Made by a program: the position numbers and the translations under genes. Positions 1 through 8,780 of a stretch of DNA of 64,000 nt are shown here, piece by piece. The notes beneath the pieces are model-generated. The model was not told the DNA's origin. It saw only the letters and a list, made by a program, of their open reading frames with translations, and did not search any database. Source of the stretch: G963665495 sp963665495. GTDB lineage: Bacteria; Desulfobacterota; Desulfovibrionia; Desulfovibrionales; Desulfovibrionaceae. How positions within the stretch are numbered: the stretch's first letter is position 1; each line of letters starts with the position of its first letter. The stretch spans positions 744,001-808,000 of the forward strand of contig OY762289.1 in assembly GCA_963665495.1 (NCBI GenBank), read 5' to 3'.

Positions 1-487
1 AAGTCAGGTCAAATTTCTCGCATTCGCGAATCCGGTCGCGATCCACATTGGCCGCAAAGGCCTTTTCCTTCATTTTCTTTTTCAGACTTTTGGGCTTCAT
101 GCCCGACATGCCGTCCGGGCGTACGAGTGCGTTGGCTGAAATCAGGCCAGTGGCGGATTCCGCGGCCCGCAGGGCGTAATCAAGCGTACTTTTGGGCTCG
201 ACGCCGGTGTATTCGGTATTGTGCGCGCGGATGGCGTAAAGCGCGTCTTCCGGCATTTCATCCGTCAGCAGGTCCATGGCCAGGAGTCCGTGCTGCGCGG
301 GGTCATCTTTGGTCATGGGAAAATCAATGTCGTGCAGCAGACCGGACATGGCCCAAAGTTCCTCGTCCTGGTTCAGATGGCGGGCCAGTCCGCGCATAAT
401 GGCTTCGCTCTGCAGCGCGTGGTTCAGTAAGTGTTCGTCGGGATTCTGCGCACGCAGAAGCTCCAGTGCGCGTTCGCGGCTCAACAT
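1..487 (-). CDS. HD-domain (HDIG-type) hydrolase, 3' end beyond window
   Basis: This gene reads leftwards and runs off the left edge, so only about the first 162 residues are visible. An ATG at 487 is preceded by AAGGAG at good spacing. The protein shows metal-binding histidine/aspartate residues typical of small HD phosphohydrolases: His23, the HD pair in GLLHDIDFP (H52, D53), and a later IRAHN histidine. The visible tail is lysine-rich (KSLKKKMKEKAF). HD proteins of this type act on phosphoesters or nucleotides in the cytoplasm; the substrate cannot be told from the sequence. It stands alone here, with a roughly 150-base gap to the toxin-antitoxin remnant upstream. Confidence 0.8.
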   Translation of the reverse strand, partial: MLSRERALELLRAQNPDEHLLNHALQSEAIMRGLARHLNQDEELWAMSGLLHDIDFPMTKDDPAQHGLLAMDLLTDEMPEDALYAIRAHNTEYTGVEPKSTLDYALRAAESATGLISANALVRPDGMSGMKPKSLKKKMKEKAFAANVDRDRIRECEKFDLT

Positions 488-637
488 GACGGTTCTCCTT
501 CTGATAATGTTCTCGTTGGTCTGCAGCCAAGATAGGACAGGAAAAGGGGCGGGGCAAGGTGTGGGTGACGGATACCTATAAGATTTCAAAAAGTTCTGGA
601 AAGGGGCGCGAGGTGCCCCGAAGTAGTGAAAAATTGT

Positions 638-760
638 TTAGCCGAACAGTTCCGCAAGAGTGCGGACCACATCCAAAAGTTCACCGGCTTCATATCGTTT
701 GGAGCGGGCTAGGCGTTTAAGGTCACGTTTGAAAGTCGAAGTACGGGCTATTTCCCGCAT
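638..760 (-). pseudogene. truncated YafQ/RelE-type toxin remnant
   Basis: An ATG at 760 lies inside the last codons of the antitoxin gene, the usual overlap in these operons. It opens a frame of only 40 codons ending in TAA at 638-640. The product begins MREIARTSTFKRDLKRL, which fits the N-terminus of YafQ/RelE-like mRNA interferases. Those are normally about 90 residues, and the catalytic half (conserved His, Arg and C-terminal beta-strands) is missing. No continuation is visible in the following 150 bases in any frame I read. It is most likely a dead toxin left beside a surviving antitoxin. Confidence 0.6.
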
Positions 761-1011
761 GCATCGTCCCATTCATTGCCCAGCTGTTCAAGACTCACAT
801 TTTCCACGTCATTCTGGAGTACTTCTTCCAGAGCTTTTTTAGTTTCAGCGTTCGGCACTTTTACGGCAAAGGGCAGGCCGCCCTGGATTACGGTTTGTTT
901 CAGGAATAGCCGTATGGCCTCGCTCATGGTCAATCCCATGCTTGATAAAACTTGCGTGGCCTCCGCCTTCAACGCCGGGTCGATTCGGGAGCGAATTGTG
1001 CTGTCTGGCAC
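748..1011 (-). CDS. RelB/DinJ-family antitoxin
   Basis: This 87-residue protein starts at a GTG with AGGAGGAG about six bases upstream. The N-terminal part (IRSRIDPALKAEA, then GLTMSEAIRLFLKQ) is the ribbon-helix-helix DNA-binding fold of RelB/DinJ antitoxins. The acidic C-terminal half (EEVLQNDVENVSLEQLGN) is the toxin-wrapping tail. Such antitoxins neutralise an mRNA-cleaving toxin and repress their own promoter. A palindrome just upstream (1026-1041) is a likely operator. The downstream toxin is truncated, so the antitoxin may persist as a solo regulator. Confidence 0.8.
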   Translation of the reverse strand: MPDSTIRSRIDPALKAEATQVLSSMGLTMSEAIRLFLKQTVIQGGLPFAVKVPNAETKKALEEVLQNDVENVSLEQLGNEWDDACGK

Positions 1012-1025
1012 AGTAAATCTCCTCC

Positions 1026-1041
1026 TGTAGCTACAATGTAG
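1026..1041 (-). promoter_or_regulatory. palindromic operator candidate upstream of antitoxin
   Basis: TGTAGCTACA (1026-1035) is a perfect 10-base palindrome. It overlaps a second inverted repeat, CTACA-A-TGTAG (1031-1041). The pair sits directly upstream of the antitoxin ribosome-binding site, where RelB-type proteins bind their own promoter. The autoregulatory role is inferred from family behaviour. Confidence 0.45.
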
Positions 1042-1142
1042 TCACGACCAAGGCGAAGTCAATTTGCGGCCAGGAGACGCGTAATGTTTTGATGCATTCG
1101 AGGAGTGAGGTGCCCCACAGGTGGCGGACATGGAGTCGAGGA

Positions 1143-1166
1143 GAAAACTTTTCTCAAGAAGTTTTC
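1143..1166. repeat. inverted repeat downstream of bat operon
   Basis: GAAAACTT (1143-1150) and AAGTTTTC (1159-1166) form an eight-pair stem just past the batE stop codon. On the minus strand no T-run follows it, so it is a weak intrinsic terminator at best. On the plus strand a T-rich stretch follows, but no plus-strand gene ends there. Confidence 0.3.
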
Positions 1167-1181
1167 CCCTCGATTATTTTT

Positions 1182-1925
1182 TTAGATAATCCCAACGGCA
1201 TCCGCCGGTACCCAGCCGATTTTGTCCGGACCGAAGCGGATTTTGTACCAGCCGTTGGTACGGTCGGCCACGCGGACCTTGCTGCCGGCGTGCAGTTCGA
1301 AGAGCTTGGTGGCGTCGTCGGTGCGGCCCGAGCGTACGGGGGTTTGCGCATTGAGCAGGATGCCTTGCTTGACGAAGGCCTGTTCGTAAATCTGATAGCC
1401 CGCGGAAGGGGCCAGCAGCAGCACGGCCACCAGGGCCGCGGTACGCAGTCCGCGCAGCAGGCGGTTGCGGCGGAACAGACAGACTCCCACCAGCAGCCAG
1501 AGCGCCAGGTTGGCGCCGATGGCGGCCAGTTGCAACGTCCGTGGCGAGAGGAAGTCGCACCAGAAAAACAGCACCCGCCGCAGGGGCCCGGTCTGGGATT
1601 CGCCCGCATCCTTGACCAGCGAACGCGCGTAATCAAGATTGAAACGCAGGTCCGGATCGTCCGGCGCGAGTCTGGCGGCCCGTTCGTACCAGAGCAAAGC
1701 CTGGCCAAGGTTTTTGGCCTTGAGATTGGCGTTGCCCAGGTCGTAATACAGGGCGGCATTGGCCGCGCCGTGGGCGGCCACAGCTTCGAATTTGGCGACG
1801 GCCGCCGCATAGTCTTTGGTATTGTAGGCTTTGACCCCGTCCACAAGGTCAGTGGGCGAGCCCTGGGCCGTATGGGCGCCCAGCAGGCAGAGCAACAGGG
1901 TAAGCACGAGTGTCCGGCGAATCAT
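1182..1925 (-). CDS. batE: BatE-like TPR and SH3-domain protein
   Basis: The ATG at 1925 overlaps the batD stop codon (ATGA) and has AAGGAG nine bases upstream; a GTG at 1931 is less likely. The 247-residue protein has an N-terminal signal peptide (TLVLTLLLCLLG), TPR repeats (AYNTKDYAAAVAKFEAVA, then YDLGNANLKAKNLGQAL), and two membrane segments around LWLLVGVCLF and ALVAVLLLAPSAG. A C-terminal bacterial SH3-like domain follows (GSKVRVADRTNGWYKIRFG). This layout matches BatE proteins, the last member of aerotolerance operons, which are thought to help assemble a periplasmic VWA/TPR complex. It is the last gene of the seven-gene cluster. Confidence 0.85.
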   Translation of the reverse strand: MIRRTLVLTLLLCLLGAHTAQGSPTDLVDGVKAYNTKDYAAAVAKFEAVAAHGAANAALYYDLGNANLKAKNLGQALLWYERAARLAPDDPDLRFNLDYARSLVKDAGESQTGPLRRVLFFWCDFLSPRTLQLAAIGANLALWLLVGVCLFRRNRLLRGLRTAALVAVLLLAPSAGYQIYEQAFVKQGILLNAQTPVRSGRTDDATKLFELHAGSKVRVADRTNGWYKIRFGPDKIGWVPADAVGII

Positions 1926-3772
1926 GCGCACAACTCCTTGACCATGGTTCGTACGTCGTTGATCAGGCTGTCCAGCTCGCTGGAGACCGAACCGCCGTAT
2001 TGGGCCGCGTCCACCTTCTGCATCAGGGCCACCACCGCGGCGGCCCGTTCGGCCGGTACGCCGTGACTGAGCAGGGCTTCGCGCGCCTCTTCATACGTAA
2101 GCGAGCTGCCCTCGCGGTCCGCGCGGGCGAAAACAGCCGCCACCAGCGCCTTGGCGCAATGTCCGGGGGCGGCGGATCTGGCCGCGGCATCCGTCTGGGA
2201 AGCGCATTGAGCTGCTTCCTGCAAGGCGGCTTCGGCACGGCGCTGCAGCAATTTGCAGCGGTTTTCCTGCGGCCGCAGATAGCGTTTGCCCAGTAGCAAC
2301 AGCAGCACCAGCACCGGTGGCAAAGCCAGCAACAGCAGGGCCAGTTCCGGAGTAAAGGGGCGGTTGTCGTCCAGGGCTTCAATCCCTTCCTTGAGCGGAA
2401 GGATGTCTTTGTCCAGGTATTCGACCTGCTGCTTGTCGGCATGCGGCAAGGTCTGCACCGGCGCGGGCGTGGCTATCACCGGAGTTTCCGCATGGGCAGC
2501 CGGGGATACGGATAGCTGCAGCGGGCTGGTATGCAGGGTTTCATACGCGTTCTTTTTGGTGTCGAAGTACACCAGCTGCGTTTCCGGAATAGCGTACGTG
2601 CCGGGTTGCAGCGGCACCAGGGCCTGGCGGAATATCTTTTTGCCCACAACTCCGGAGGGATTGGCCGTCACGCTTTCTTCGGGTTTTTCCTTGTAGATTT
2701 TCAGGTCCTTGGGAATGTCCACAGGGGGTTCGCCCGCGTCGCGGATGTTGCCCAAGCCTTCGAGTTCCAGAGTGAGCATAGCGGAGTCGCCCATGGTTAT
2801 GCTGTTTTTATCCAGCGTGGCTTTGAGCAGAAAGGAACCGACCAGTCCGGAAAACGGCTGCTTGCCGGAGTAGGCGGGCAACTGGCGGACATCCACGGTG
2901 ACGGGGCGGCTGTTGGTCGTACGCGGTACGGTCTGCAGACCGCCGAAGAAGTTGTCGTCGAAAAAGCTGTCAAAGGGCGAGCGCCTGCGGTTGCGGATCT
3001 GTTGCGGCACTTCGTAATGCAGCGTGGCGGGCCCGATGGTGAATGTTCCGGCCTGTTCCGGCGTCAGCAGATAGGAGAATTCCGTAACCGCGTATTCGCG
3101 GTTGTTCATCTGCGACCGGTATTGTTTCGGTTTTTCGAGCTTTTTCACGGAAAAGCCGTTGAAATCCGGATCCTGCAGGCGCGGATCACGGATGCCCTCG
3201 CCCACGTAGACCTTGAGGGTGTACAGGAACTGCTCGTGCGCATAGGGCTGCGGATGCGAGATTTCCGGCAACAGCATGATGCCGTCGCCACCGGCCGCCG
3301 CCTGCGGATCCGGAGGCTGGACCGTGCTGCCGGAAGCTGCCGCACCCCCTCGGGGAGTGCGGTACAGTCTGTTGTTGGTGCCGCTGCCGTTGTTCGGCGC
3401 GCCGTCAGTCACGTTCACCACGAACTTGGGCGTATTGAAGGTCTGTCCGTCCACGTCCACGGCCAGCGGCGGAATAGTCAGTTCGCCTGTTTTGAGCGGC
3501 GCAAGGCCGATAAAGTACGAGCTGGTCCGTGAGGCCTTGAAGTTGACGATATTCAGGCGTGTGCTCGTACTGCGCCCCACCACCCGGAAGTCTTCGGAGG
3601 TTTCCAGAGGGGCCAGGTCGATGTCCCCGTCGCCGTCCTGAATATTGATGGTCAGCGACAGGGTTTCGCCCATGGAGAGTTCCTGCCTGTCGATGTTGGC
3701 GGAGACCTCAGCCCCCCACGCGATGCGCGGAACGAACATCAGGATGAGAACGAGTAGGTATATGCGGCGCAT
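1922..3772 (-). CDS. batD: BatD-like oxygen-tolerance protein
   Basis: This 616-residue protein starts at the ATG at 3772, sharing one base with the stop of the upstream fusion gene (TAATG). A signal peptide (IYLLVLILMFVPRIAWG) is followed by tandem immunoglobulin-like beta domains typical of the BatD/DUF11-like family (ISMGETLSLTINIQDGD and similar strands). A proline/alanine-rich linker leads to one transmembrane helix near residue 490 (LALLLLALPPVLVLLLLLG) and a cytoplasmic helical tail. BatD is a periplasmic partner of the VWA proteins BatA and BatB. Tight coupling with its neighbours argues for a stoichiometric complex. Confidence 0.85.
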   Translation of the reverse strand: MRRIYLLVLILMFVPRIAWGAEVSANIDRQELSMGETLSLTINIQDGDGDIDLAPLETSEDFRVVGRSTSTRLNIVNFKASRTSSYFIGLAPLKTGELTIPPLAVDVDGQTFNTPKFVVNVTDGAPNNGSGTNNRLYRTPRGGAAASGSTVQPPDPQAAAGGDGIMLLPEISHPQPYAHEQFLYTLKVYVGEGIRDPRLQDPDFNGFSVKKLEKPKQYRSQMNNREYAVTEFSYLLTPEQAGTFTIGPATLHYEVPQQIRNRRRSPFDSFFDDNFFGGLQTVPRTTNSRPVTVDVRQLPAYSGKQPFSGLVGSFLLKATLDKNSITMGDSAMLTLELEGLGNIRDAGEPPVDIPKDLKIYKEKPEESVTANPSGVVGKKIFRQALVPLQPGTYAIPETQLVYFDTKKNAYETLHTSPLQLSVSPAAHAETPVIATPAPVQTLPHADKQQVEYLDKDILPLKEGIEALDDNRPFTPELALLLLALPPVLVLLLLLGKRYLRPQENRCKLLQRRAEAALQEAAQCASQTDAAARSAAPGHCAKALVAAVFARADREGSSLTYEEAREALLSHGVPAERAAAVVALMQKVDAAQYGGSVSSELDSLINDVRTMVKELCA

Positions 3773-5982
3773 TACCAATCCTTTTCCACCCGTCGGGGTT
3801 GATAGTTGGGAAGCATGGCGCGGCCGGGCTTGTCCTGCAGCCTGTTGAGAGGCGTGCTGCCGGCAGCCTGTTCCGCGTTTTTATCCTCGGGTTTCTTGTC
3901 TTCGGGCCGGGCTGCGGACGCTTGAGCAGCCTGCTGCTGATCGCCTTTTTCCGGTTGCTGGGGCTGCTGCAGATCTTTTTTGTCCATACGCGAGCCGTAT
4001 TGCGGATCCTCCTGATTCTGTTTGGGATCATGTTTCTGCTGCTCGTTCTGCTGCTGCGCGGAACCGTTGTCGGGCTGCTGCTTATCCTTGTTTTTGTCCG
4101 GGCTTTCGTCCTGCTTGCCTTGTTGCCCCTTGTCCTGCTGGCCTTGCTGTTTGTCTTTATCGTCCTGGTTCTTCTTGTCCTTGTCGCCTTTCTGGCCCTT
4201 GTCCTGTTTATTTTGATCTTTCTTATCCTGATCTTTCTTGTTCTTGTCGGACTGCTGCGGGTTGTCGCAGCTTTTGGGCTGTTCCTGCTGGAGCTTGTTT
4301 TTGACGAATTCCAGGTTCTTGCGTGCGTCTTCGTCCTTGGGATCCAGCTGCAGGGCTTTTTCATAATAATGCACGGCTTCAGGAAGCTGGTTCAGGCGAT
4401 AACTGGCGTTGCCCATGTTGTAAAGGGTCCGTTCGGCCAGTTGTTGCGATTCCGGCGGCAGAGCAACAGCGGTATCCGCGGTTTTGGGAGCTGCGGCCGT
4501 TTTAGGAGGATTCGTTTGCGCGCCCTGGGCTACGGGCGGCATTGCTCCCGGGGCCGCGCTTTGTCCCGGCTGCAGTCCTGCAATGGGACCGGCAAGCTGT
4601 CCGGGCAGTCCGGGCATGCCGGCCATGCCTGGGGCCGCCGGCGGTGCCGTGAGGCCCGCGTCTTTGGCGCCGGGAATCCGCTCGAGAGCAGCCTGGAAGT
4701 TGCTCAGGGCGTCTTTGTAATGTTCGAGTTTATAATGCGCGCCACCCACGTTGAAAAGCAGGGTGGGGTTGTCCGGATCATCGACCTGGGCCTTGAGAAA
4801 GGCGTCCAGAGCGGCTTTGTAATCATCTTTATTAAAGGCTTCCACACCTGTTTTGATGTCCCTGTGCGCGGCGTGCGCGGTGCCGGAACTGAGCGCCAGT
4901 ATCAGCAGCAGGCCTGATCCTGCCAGCATAGCGAACATGGCCAGTTTCAGGGCGGTGCCGTTGTCCGTACGGCTGCCGTTGCGGGAGCCGTTGACACGGC
5001 GCGAGGCCGGCAGCAGAAGTTCGAGCAGCAGGAAGAACACGGCCAGGCCCAGGAACCACTGGTAACGGTCGGTGTACAGCTTGCGGCGGTTGGTTTCCAG
5101 GGTGGAGCTTTTCATGCTGGAGCGGATCTGCTGTTTGTAGATTGTATCCAGGTCCATGTCGCCTGTGACGGAGCGTACGTAGGTGCCGCCGGTGATGGCC
5201 GCGACCTTTTTCAACGTGTCCTCGTCCAACCGCGTATGTACGGTGTTGCCGGAGGCGTCCTTGGTGAAACCGCCTTTGCCGTCGGGTACGGGAGCGCCTT
5301 CCGGACTGCCCACGCCGATGCAGAATATCTTGATGTTATCCTCGGCGGCTTTTTTGGCCGCGTCAATGACGCCGGGGGTGGTGCTTTCACCGTCGGTGAT
5401 CAGGATAACGGCCTTTTCCGCATTGTCCTTGGTGGCGAAGGCTTTGACCGAGGTGTTGATGGCTCCGGCCAGGTCCGTGCCGCCCACGGGCAGAAAGTCC
5501 GGCGACAGGGCATCCAGGAAGATGTTGAACGCGCTGTAGTCCAGTGTCAGCGGGCACTGCAGGAAGGCAGTTCCGGCAAAAGCCACCAGTCCGACCTTGT
5601 CGCCCTGCAGCATGCCGAGCAGATCCAGGATTTCGCGTTTTGCCCGTTCGAGCCGGTCGGGTTTTATGTCGCTGGCAAGCATGCTTTTGGAGCAATCCAG
5701 GGCCACCACCAGACTGACCCCCTTGCGTTCGATGGTCTGCCAGGTGTAGCCGTACTGCGGCCCGGCCAGGGCCACCACCAGGGAGGCCAGGGCCAGCAGC
5801 ATCAGGATGGATTTGACTATCCGGCGGCCCGGAGCGGCTCCAGGCGCGATACGGGCCAGGGCCTGGGCGCTGGCAAAGCGCGCGAGTATGGAACGGCGGC
5901 GCTTGTGCGCGTGCCAGATCAGCAACAGCAGGGCGGGCAGAGCCCAGACCAGGAAGAGTAATTCAACGTGCGCGAACTTCAT
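3772..5982 (-). CDS. batB: BatB-BatC fusion: VWA domain plus TPR and charged linker
   Basis: This 736-residue protein joins two genes that are often separate. Residues 1-330 form a BatB-like part: two N-terminal membrane helices, a VWA domain with a complete MIDAS motif (DCSKS) and TDGES, then a third helix (FLGLAVFFLLLELLL). Another hydrophobic segment (LAMFAMLAGSGLLLILAL) leads into a periplasmic BatC-like part with TPR repeats (FNKDDYKAALDAFLKA; YRLNQLPEAVHYYEKA). Those are interrupted by a Pro/Gly/Ala-rich spacer. About 130 residues of Lys/Asp/Gln low complexity (KDQDKKDQNKQDKGQKGDK) follow before a short C-terminus. The ATG at 5982 overlaps the batA stop (ATGA). Confidence 0.88.
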   Translation of the reverse strand: MKFAHVELLFLVWALPALLLLIWHAHKRRRSILARFASAQALARIAPGAAPGRRIVKSILMLLALASLVVALAGPQYGYTWQTIERKGVSLVVALDCSKSMLASDIKPDRLERAKREILDLLGMLQGDKVGLVAFAGTAFLQCPLTLDYSAFNIFLDALSPDFLPVGGTDLAGAINTSVKAFATKDNAEKAVILITDGESTTPGVIDAAKKAAEDNIKIFCIGVGSPEGAPVPDGKGGFTKDASGNTVHTRLDEDTLKKVAAITGGTYVRSVTGDMDLDTIYKQQIRSSMKSSTLETNRRKLYTDRYQWFLGLAVFFLLLELLLPASRRVNGSRNGSRTDNGTALKLAMFAMLAGSGLLLILALSSGTAHAAHRDIKTGVEAFNKDDYKAALDAFLKAQVDDPDNPTLLFNVGGAHYKLEHYKDALSNFQAALERIPGAKDAGLTAPPAAPGMAGMPGLPGQLAGPIAGLQPGQSAAPGAMPPVAQGAQTNPPKTAAAPKTADTAVALPPESQQLAERTLYNMGNASYRLNQLPEAVHYYEKALQLDPKDEDARKNLEFVKNKLQQEQPKSCDNPQQSDKNKKDQDKKDQNKQDKGQKGDKDKKNQDDKDKQQGQQDKGQQGKQDESPDKNKDKQQPDNGSAQQQNEQQKHDPKQNQEDPQYGSRMDKKDLQQPQQPEKGDQQQAAQASAARPEDKKPEDKNAEQAAGSTPLNRLQDKPGRAMLPNYQPRRVEKDW

Positions 5983-6980
5983 GGCACCCTCAGATAACGT
6001 GTATTGGTGAGCAAAATCCAGAGCAGCAGCAGGACAAAAGCCGGCCAGACAAGATAGGGATAGAGATTGTCGTACTCTGCGAAGGTTTTCATCTCGACCT
6101 TGTTTTTTTCCAATGAATCAATGGTGTCATAAATCTTTTTCAAACCGGCCGTGTCTTTTGCGCGGAAGTAAAGCCCGCCGGTTTCGTCGGCGATTTTTTT
6201 CAGAGTGGTTTCGTCAATATCCACCTGCTGGTAGACCACCCGGTTGCCGAGCATGGTTTGCACCAGGAAGGGGGCCGGTTTGGTGCCGCCCACACCAATG
6301 GTGTAGATTTTGACGTTTCTCTCCTTGGCGATACGCGCCGCGGCCTCGGGCGAGATCTCGCCGGCGTTGCTGCGTCCGTCCGTGAGCAGAATGATGACGT
6401 TGGACTTGCTGTCGATATCTTCAAGACGTTTCAGGCTGATGCCCAGAGCGTCGCCCACGGCCGTGCTTTTTCCGGCAGAACCTATGGCGATGCGGTCCAG
6501 GGCCTGGACAATGGCGTCGTAATCACGGGTCAGCGGCAACTGCGTATAGGCCTCGGATCCGAAGACCACCAGGCCGATACGGTCGCCCTGGCGTTCGCCG
6601 ATAAAGTCGCGGGCCACGCCTTTGACAGCCTCGAGCCGGTTGAGCATTTCGTCTTTCTGGGCGAAATCCAGAGCGGCCATGCTTTCGGAAACGTCCATGG
6701 CCAGGACGATGTTGATGCCCTCGGATTGTATGGTGACTTCTTCGGTGCCCCATTGCGGACCGGCCAGGGCGATGATGCAGAGCAGCAGGGCCGCGTATTT
6801 GAGCGCATCCACCACAGGGGCGAAACGCACCCAGGGCGAAACGCGGCCGGTGGCCCCGCCGAAGACCCCGGCTGCAGGCACCCGCAGGGTCGGGCGAACC
6901 TTGGCGCGCCGACGGTAGAGAGGCATCAGCGCCAGGGGCAGAAGCAGCAGAAGCAGCGATGGTTCAGCGAATCTAAGCAT
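5979..6980 (-). CDS. batA: BatA-like VWA membrane protein
   Basis: The start is the ATG at 6980, eight bases inside the preceding gene; the longer upstream frame is not supported. The 333-residue product opens with hydrophobic helices (LLLLLLPLALMPLY; ALKYAALLLCIIALAG). A VWA domain follows with MIDAS residues in MDVSESM, the conserved threonine region and LLTDGRSNAG. A C-terminal helix (YLVWPAFVLLLLWILL) anchors the end. BatA is an inner-membrane protein with its VWA domain in the periplasm. The paired VWA proteins and the MoxR ATPase upstream define the classical aerotolerance cluster. Confidence 0.88.
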   Translation of the reverse strand: MLRFAEPSLLLLLLPLALMPLYRRRAKVRPTLRVPAAGVFGGATGRVSPWVRFAPVVDALKYAALLLCIIALAGPQWGTEEVTIQSEGINIVLAMDVSESMAALDFAQKDEMLNRLEAVKGVARDFIGERQGDRIGLVVFGSEAYTQLPLTRDYDAIVQALDRIAIGSAGKSTAVGDALGISLKRLEDIDSKSNVIILLTDGRSNAGEISPEAAARIAKERNVKIYTIGVGGTKPAPFLVQTMLGNRVVYQQVDIDETTLKKIADETGGLYFRAKDTAGLKKIYDTIDSLEKNKVEMKTFAEYDNLYPYLVWPAFVLLLLWILLTNTRYLRVP

Positions 6981-7701
6981 CGGGTTGCGCCTCCGTAGGT
7001 TGACCGGACGTATCCTTGCTGTTTGCCTTTTTCTTGTCCTTTTTGCTTTCCTGGACCGTGCCTTTGGCCTGTTCTTCAGGCTGCGGCCGGGTGGTTTCCA
7101 CCACGTCGCGGACAAAATGCAGATCTTTTTGCATGGCGTTTTCGTCGGCGGAAAGCCCCGCGTATTTCACCGGATCCGAACGTTTGAGAAAGGATTTGGC
7201 TTCCTGGATCAGCACTTTGTCGAGCGGCAGCTTTTCCAGACTGGGGGCGAGTTCCTCCGTGGTTTTTTCCAGGGCCCGCAGTCCAAGGCCGTTTTCAATG
7301 TAGGCCCGGAAAACATAGGACAGCTGAAAGTAGAACTCGCGGGGCGCATAGCTTGCTTGCTGGATAGCATCCAGCGCGTTGCTCGCCACCATGTAGGGCG
7401 GCAGAGGCGGCGGCGTTTTGCGGGCGCGTCTTTTCTTCCAGAGCCAGACGCACAGAGCGATCAGGGCAATGGCGGCCAGAATGCCGAGCAGCCAGTAAAG
7501 CCAGGTCAGGTCATACTGCGGCAGCACGGGCGGCTTGATGTCGATAATATCCGTCATGGAAGCTTGGGCGCCATGACCGGCTTGACCTGCAGCGCCGGGA
7601 AGTTGAACAGGCGCTTGCAGGGCCGGAGCTGCCGGGGGGGTACCTGCAACGGCGCCCGGTGCCATAGCTGGAGGCGAGGTTTGCGCGTATGCTGTGGCCA
7701 T
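6973..7701 (-). CDS. DUF4381-like single-pass membrane protein
   Basis: This 242-residue protein sits between the DUF58 gene and batA, the usual place for DUF4381 members of bat operons. Its ATG shares a base with the DUF58 stop (TGATG). A Pro/Ala-rich N-terminus is followed by a PPVLPQYDLTWLYWLLG segment and a membrane helix (ILAAIALIALCVWLW). A basic stretch (KKRRARK) and a helical cytoplasmic domain with YAPREFYFQLSYVFRAYIE come next. The C-terminus is lysine-rich low complexity. The molecular role is unknown; its position suggests it links DUF58 to the VWA pair. Confidence 0.75.
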   Translation of the reverse strand: MATAYAQTSPPAMAPGAVAGTPPAAPALQAPVQLPGAAGQAGHGAQASMTDIIDIKPPVLPQYDLTWLYWLLGILAAIALIALCVWLWKKRRARKTPPPLPPYMVASNALDAIQQASYAPREFYFQLSYVFRAYIENGLGLRALEKTTEELAPSLEKLPLDKVLIQEAKSFLKRSDPVKYAGLSADENAMQKDLHFVRDVVETTRPQPEEQAKGTVQESKKDKKKANSKDTSGQPTEAQPDA

Positions 7702-8579
7702 CAGCGTATCCTCTTTTCGCGCGTCCGGAAAAACGCGTGTAGGACATCGGCCGGGGAACCGTCCGTGGAAAGCTCCATGCTGTCCACTTTGGCGCGGCTG
7801 AGTTCCTTGCGCAGGAGTTCCCGGCGCTGTTTTTGATAGACGGTATAAGCCTGGCGCGTCTGTTTGTCCGAACAGTCCACCAGGGCGGTCTGTCCGGTTT
7901 CCAGATCTTCCACCTCGAAAATACCGGCTTCCGGTAAGGCAAAATCAGCCGGGTCGTTGACCACCACCGCGATGCAGTCGTGCCGCCGGTTGGCCCGTTT
8001 CAGCGAATCGGAATAGCCCTGGGCCAGAAAATCGGAAATAACGAAGGTGACGGCGCGCTTGCGCATGACTTTGGAAAGAAATTCCGTGGCGCAGGCAATG
8101 TCCGTGCCCTTGCTTTCGGGGGTGAAGCTGAGGATTTCCTTGATCACGCGCCAGACGTGGGCGCTGCCCTTTTTGGGCGGAATGTATTTTTCCACTTTAT
8201 CCGTAAACAACACCGCGCCTACGGTATCATTGTTGCGGATGGCGTTGAAGGCCAGAACCGAGGCTATTTCCGTGGCCGCATCCCGCTTGAGGTTGTCCGT
8301 GCTGCCGAACAGGCCGGACGCGCTCATATCCACCAGCAACATGATCACCAGCTCGCGTTCTTCGCGGTACATTTTAATGTACGGGCGTCCCATCCGGGCC
8401 GTGACCTTCCAGTCGATGGCCTTGATTTCATCCCCTGGCGAATATTCGCGAACCTCTTCGAATTCAATGCCCGAACCGCGGAATACGGAGCGGTAATGGC
8501 CGGACATGGCCGTGTCCACGGCTTTGGCGCTTGCAATATGAATACGCTTGATCTTCTTGATCAGATCGGGCGATAGCAT
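7701..8579 (-). CDS. DUF58 domain protein of the bat cluster
   Basis: The ATG at 8579 has a GGAG motif upstream; a longer frame starting at 8636 lacks support. The 292-residue protein carries the DUF58 signature FRGSGIEFEEVREYSPGDE followed by IDWKVTARMGRPYIK. The second half is a VWA-like fold with LVDMSASG and FVISDF. DUF58 proteins regularly lie between moxR and bat genes and probably act as cytoplasmic adaptors. No membrane segment is evident. About 250 bases with two hairpin elements separate it from moxR, so it may have its own promoter. Confidence 0.85.
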   Translation of the reverse strand: MLSPDLIKKIKRIHIASAKAVDTAMSGHYRSVFRGSGIEFEEVREYSPGDEIKAIDWKVTARMGRPYIKMYREERELVIMLLVDMSASGLFGSTDNLKRDAATEIASVLAFNAIRNNDTVGAVLFTDKVEKYIPPKKGSAHVWRVIKEILSFTPESKGTDIACATEFLSKVMRKRAVTFVISDFLAQGYSDSLKRANRRHDCIAVVVNDPADFALPEAGIFEVEDLETGQTALVDCSDKQTRQAYTVYQKQRRELLRKELSRAKVDSMELSTDGSPADVLHAFFRTREKRIR

Positions 8580-8617
8580 TTTTATACTCCAGCCGTTGTA
8601 ATGTAAGAGAAAACATC

Positions 8618-8661
8618 GTGGGGCTCCCCGCCCCACACCCCCGCCAGGGCAGTGCCCCTGG
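8618..8661. repeat. tandem GC-rich hairpins, intergenic repeat-like element
   Basis: GTGGGGC (8618-8624) pairs with GCCCCAC (8630-8636), and CCAGGG (8644-8649) pairs with CCCTGG (8656-8661). Back-to-back GC hairpins of this style are common between genes in Desulfovibrio-type genomes, as I remember them. Only one copy is present in this window, so its repetitive nature is not shown here. Confidence 0.4.
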
Positions 8662-8780
8662 ACCCGGATAGATGAAGGGAATACTGACTGCTGCCGGAAG
8701 CTGGACGCATATGGGAAGCAAGTCTCTTTGTATTCAATGGAGTTTCCCCCCCATTCAGCTAAAAAGTTTTGGAGATCATT

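Noticed and set aside
1089..2066. Long plus-strand open frame opposite batE and batD
   Set aside because: It lies antisense to two well-supported genes in a GC-rich region and has no domain or ribosome-binding site.
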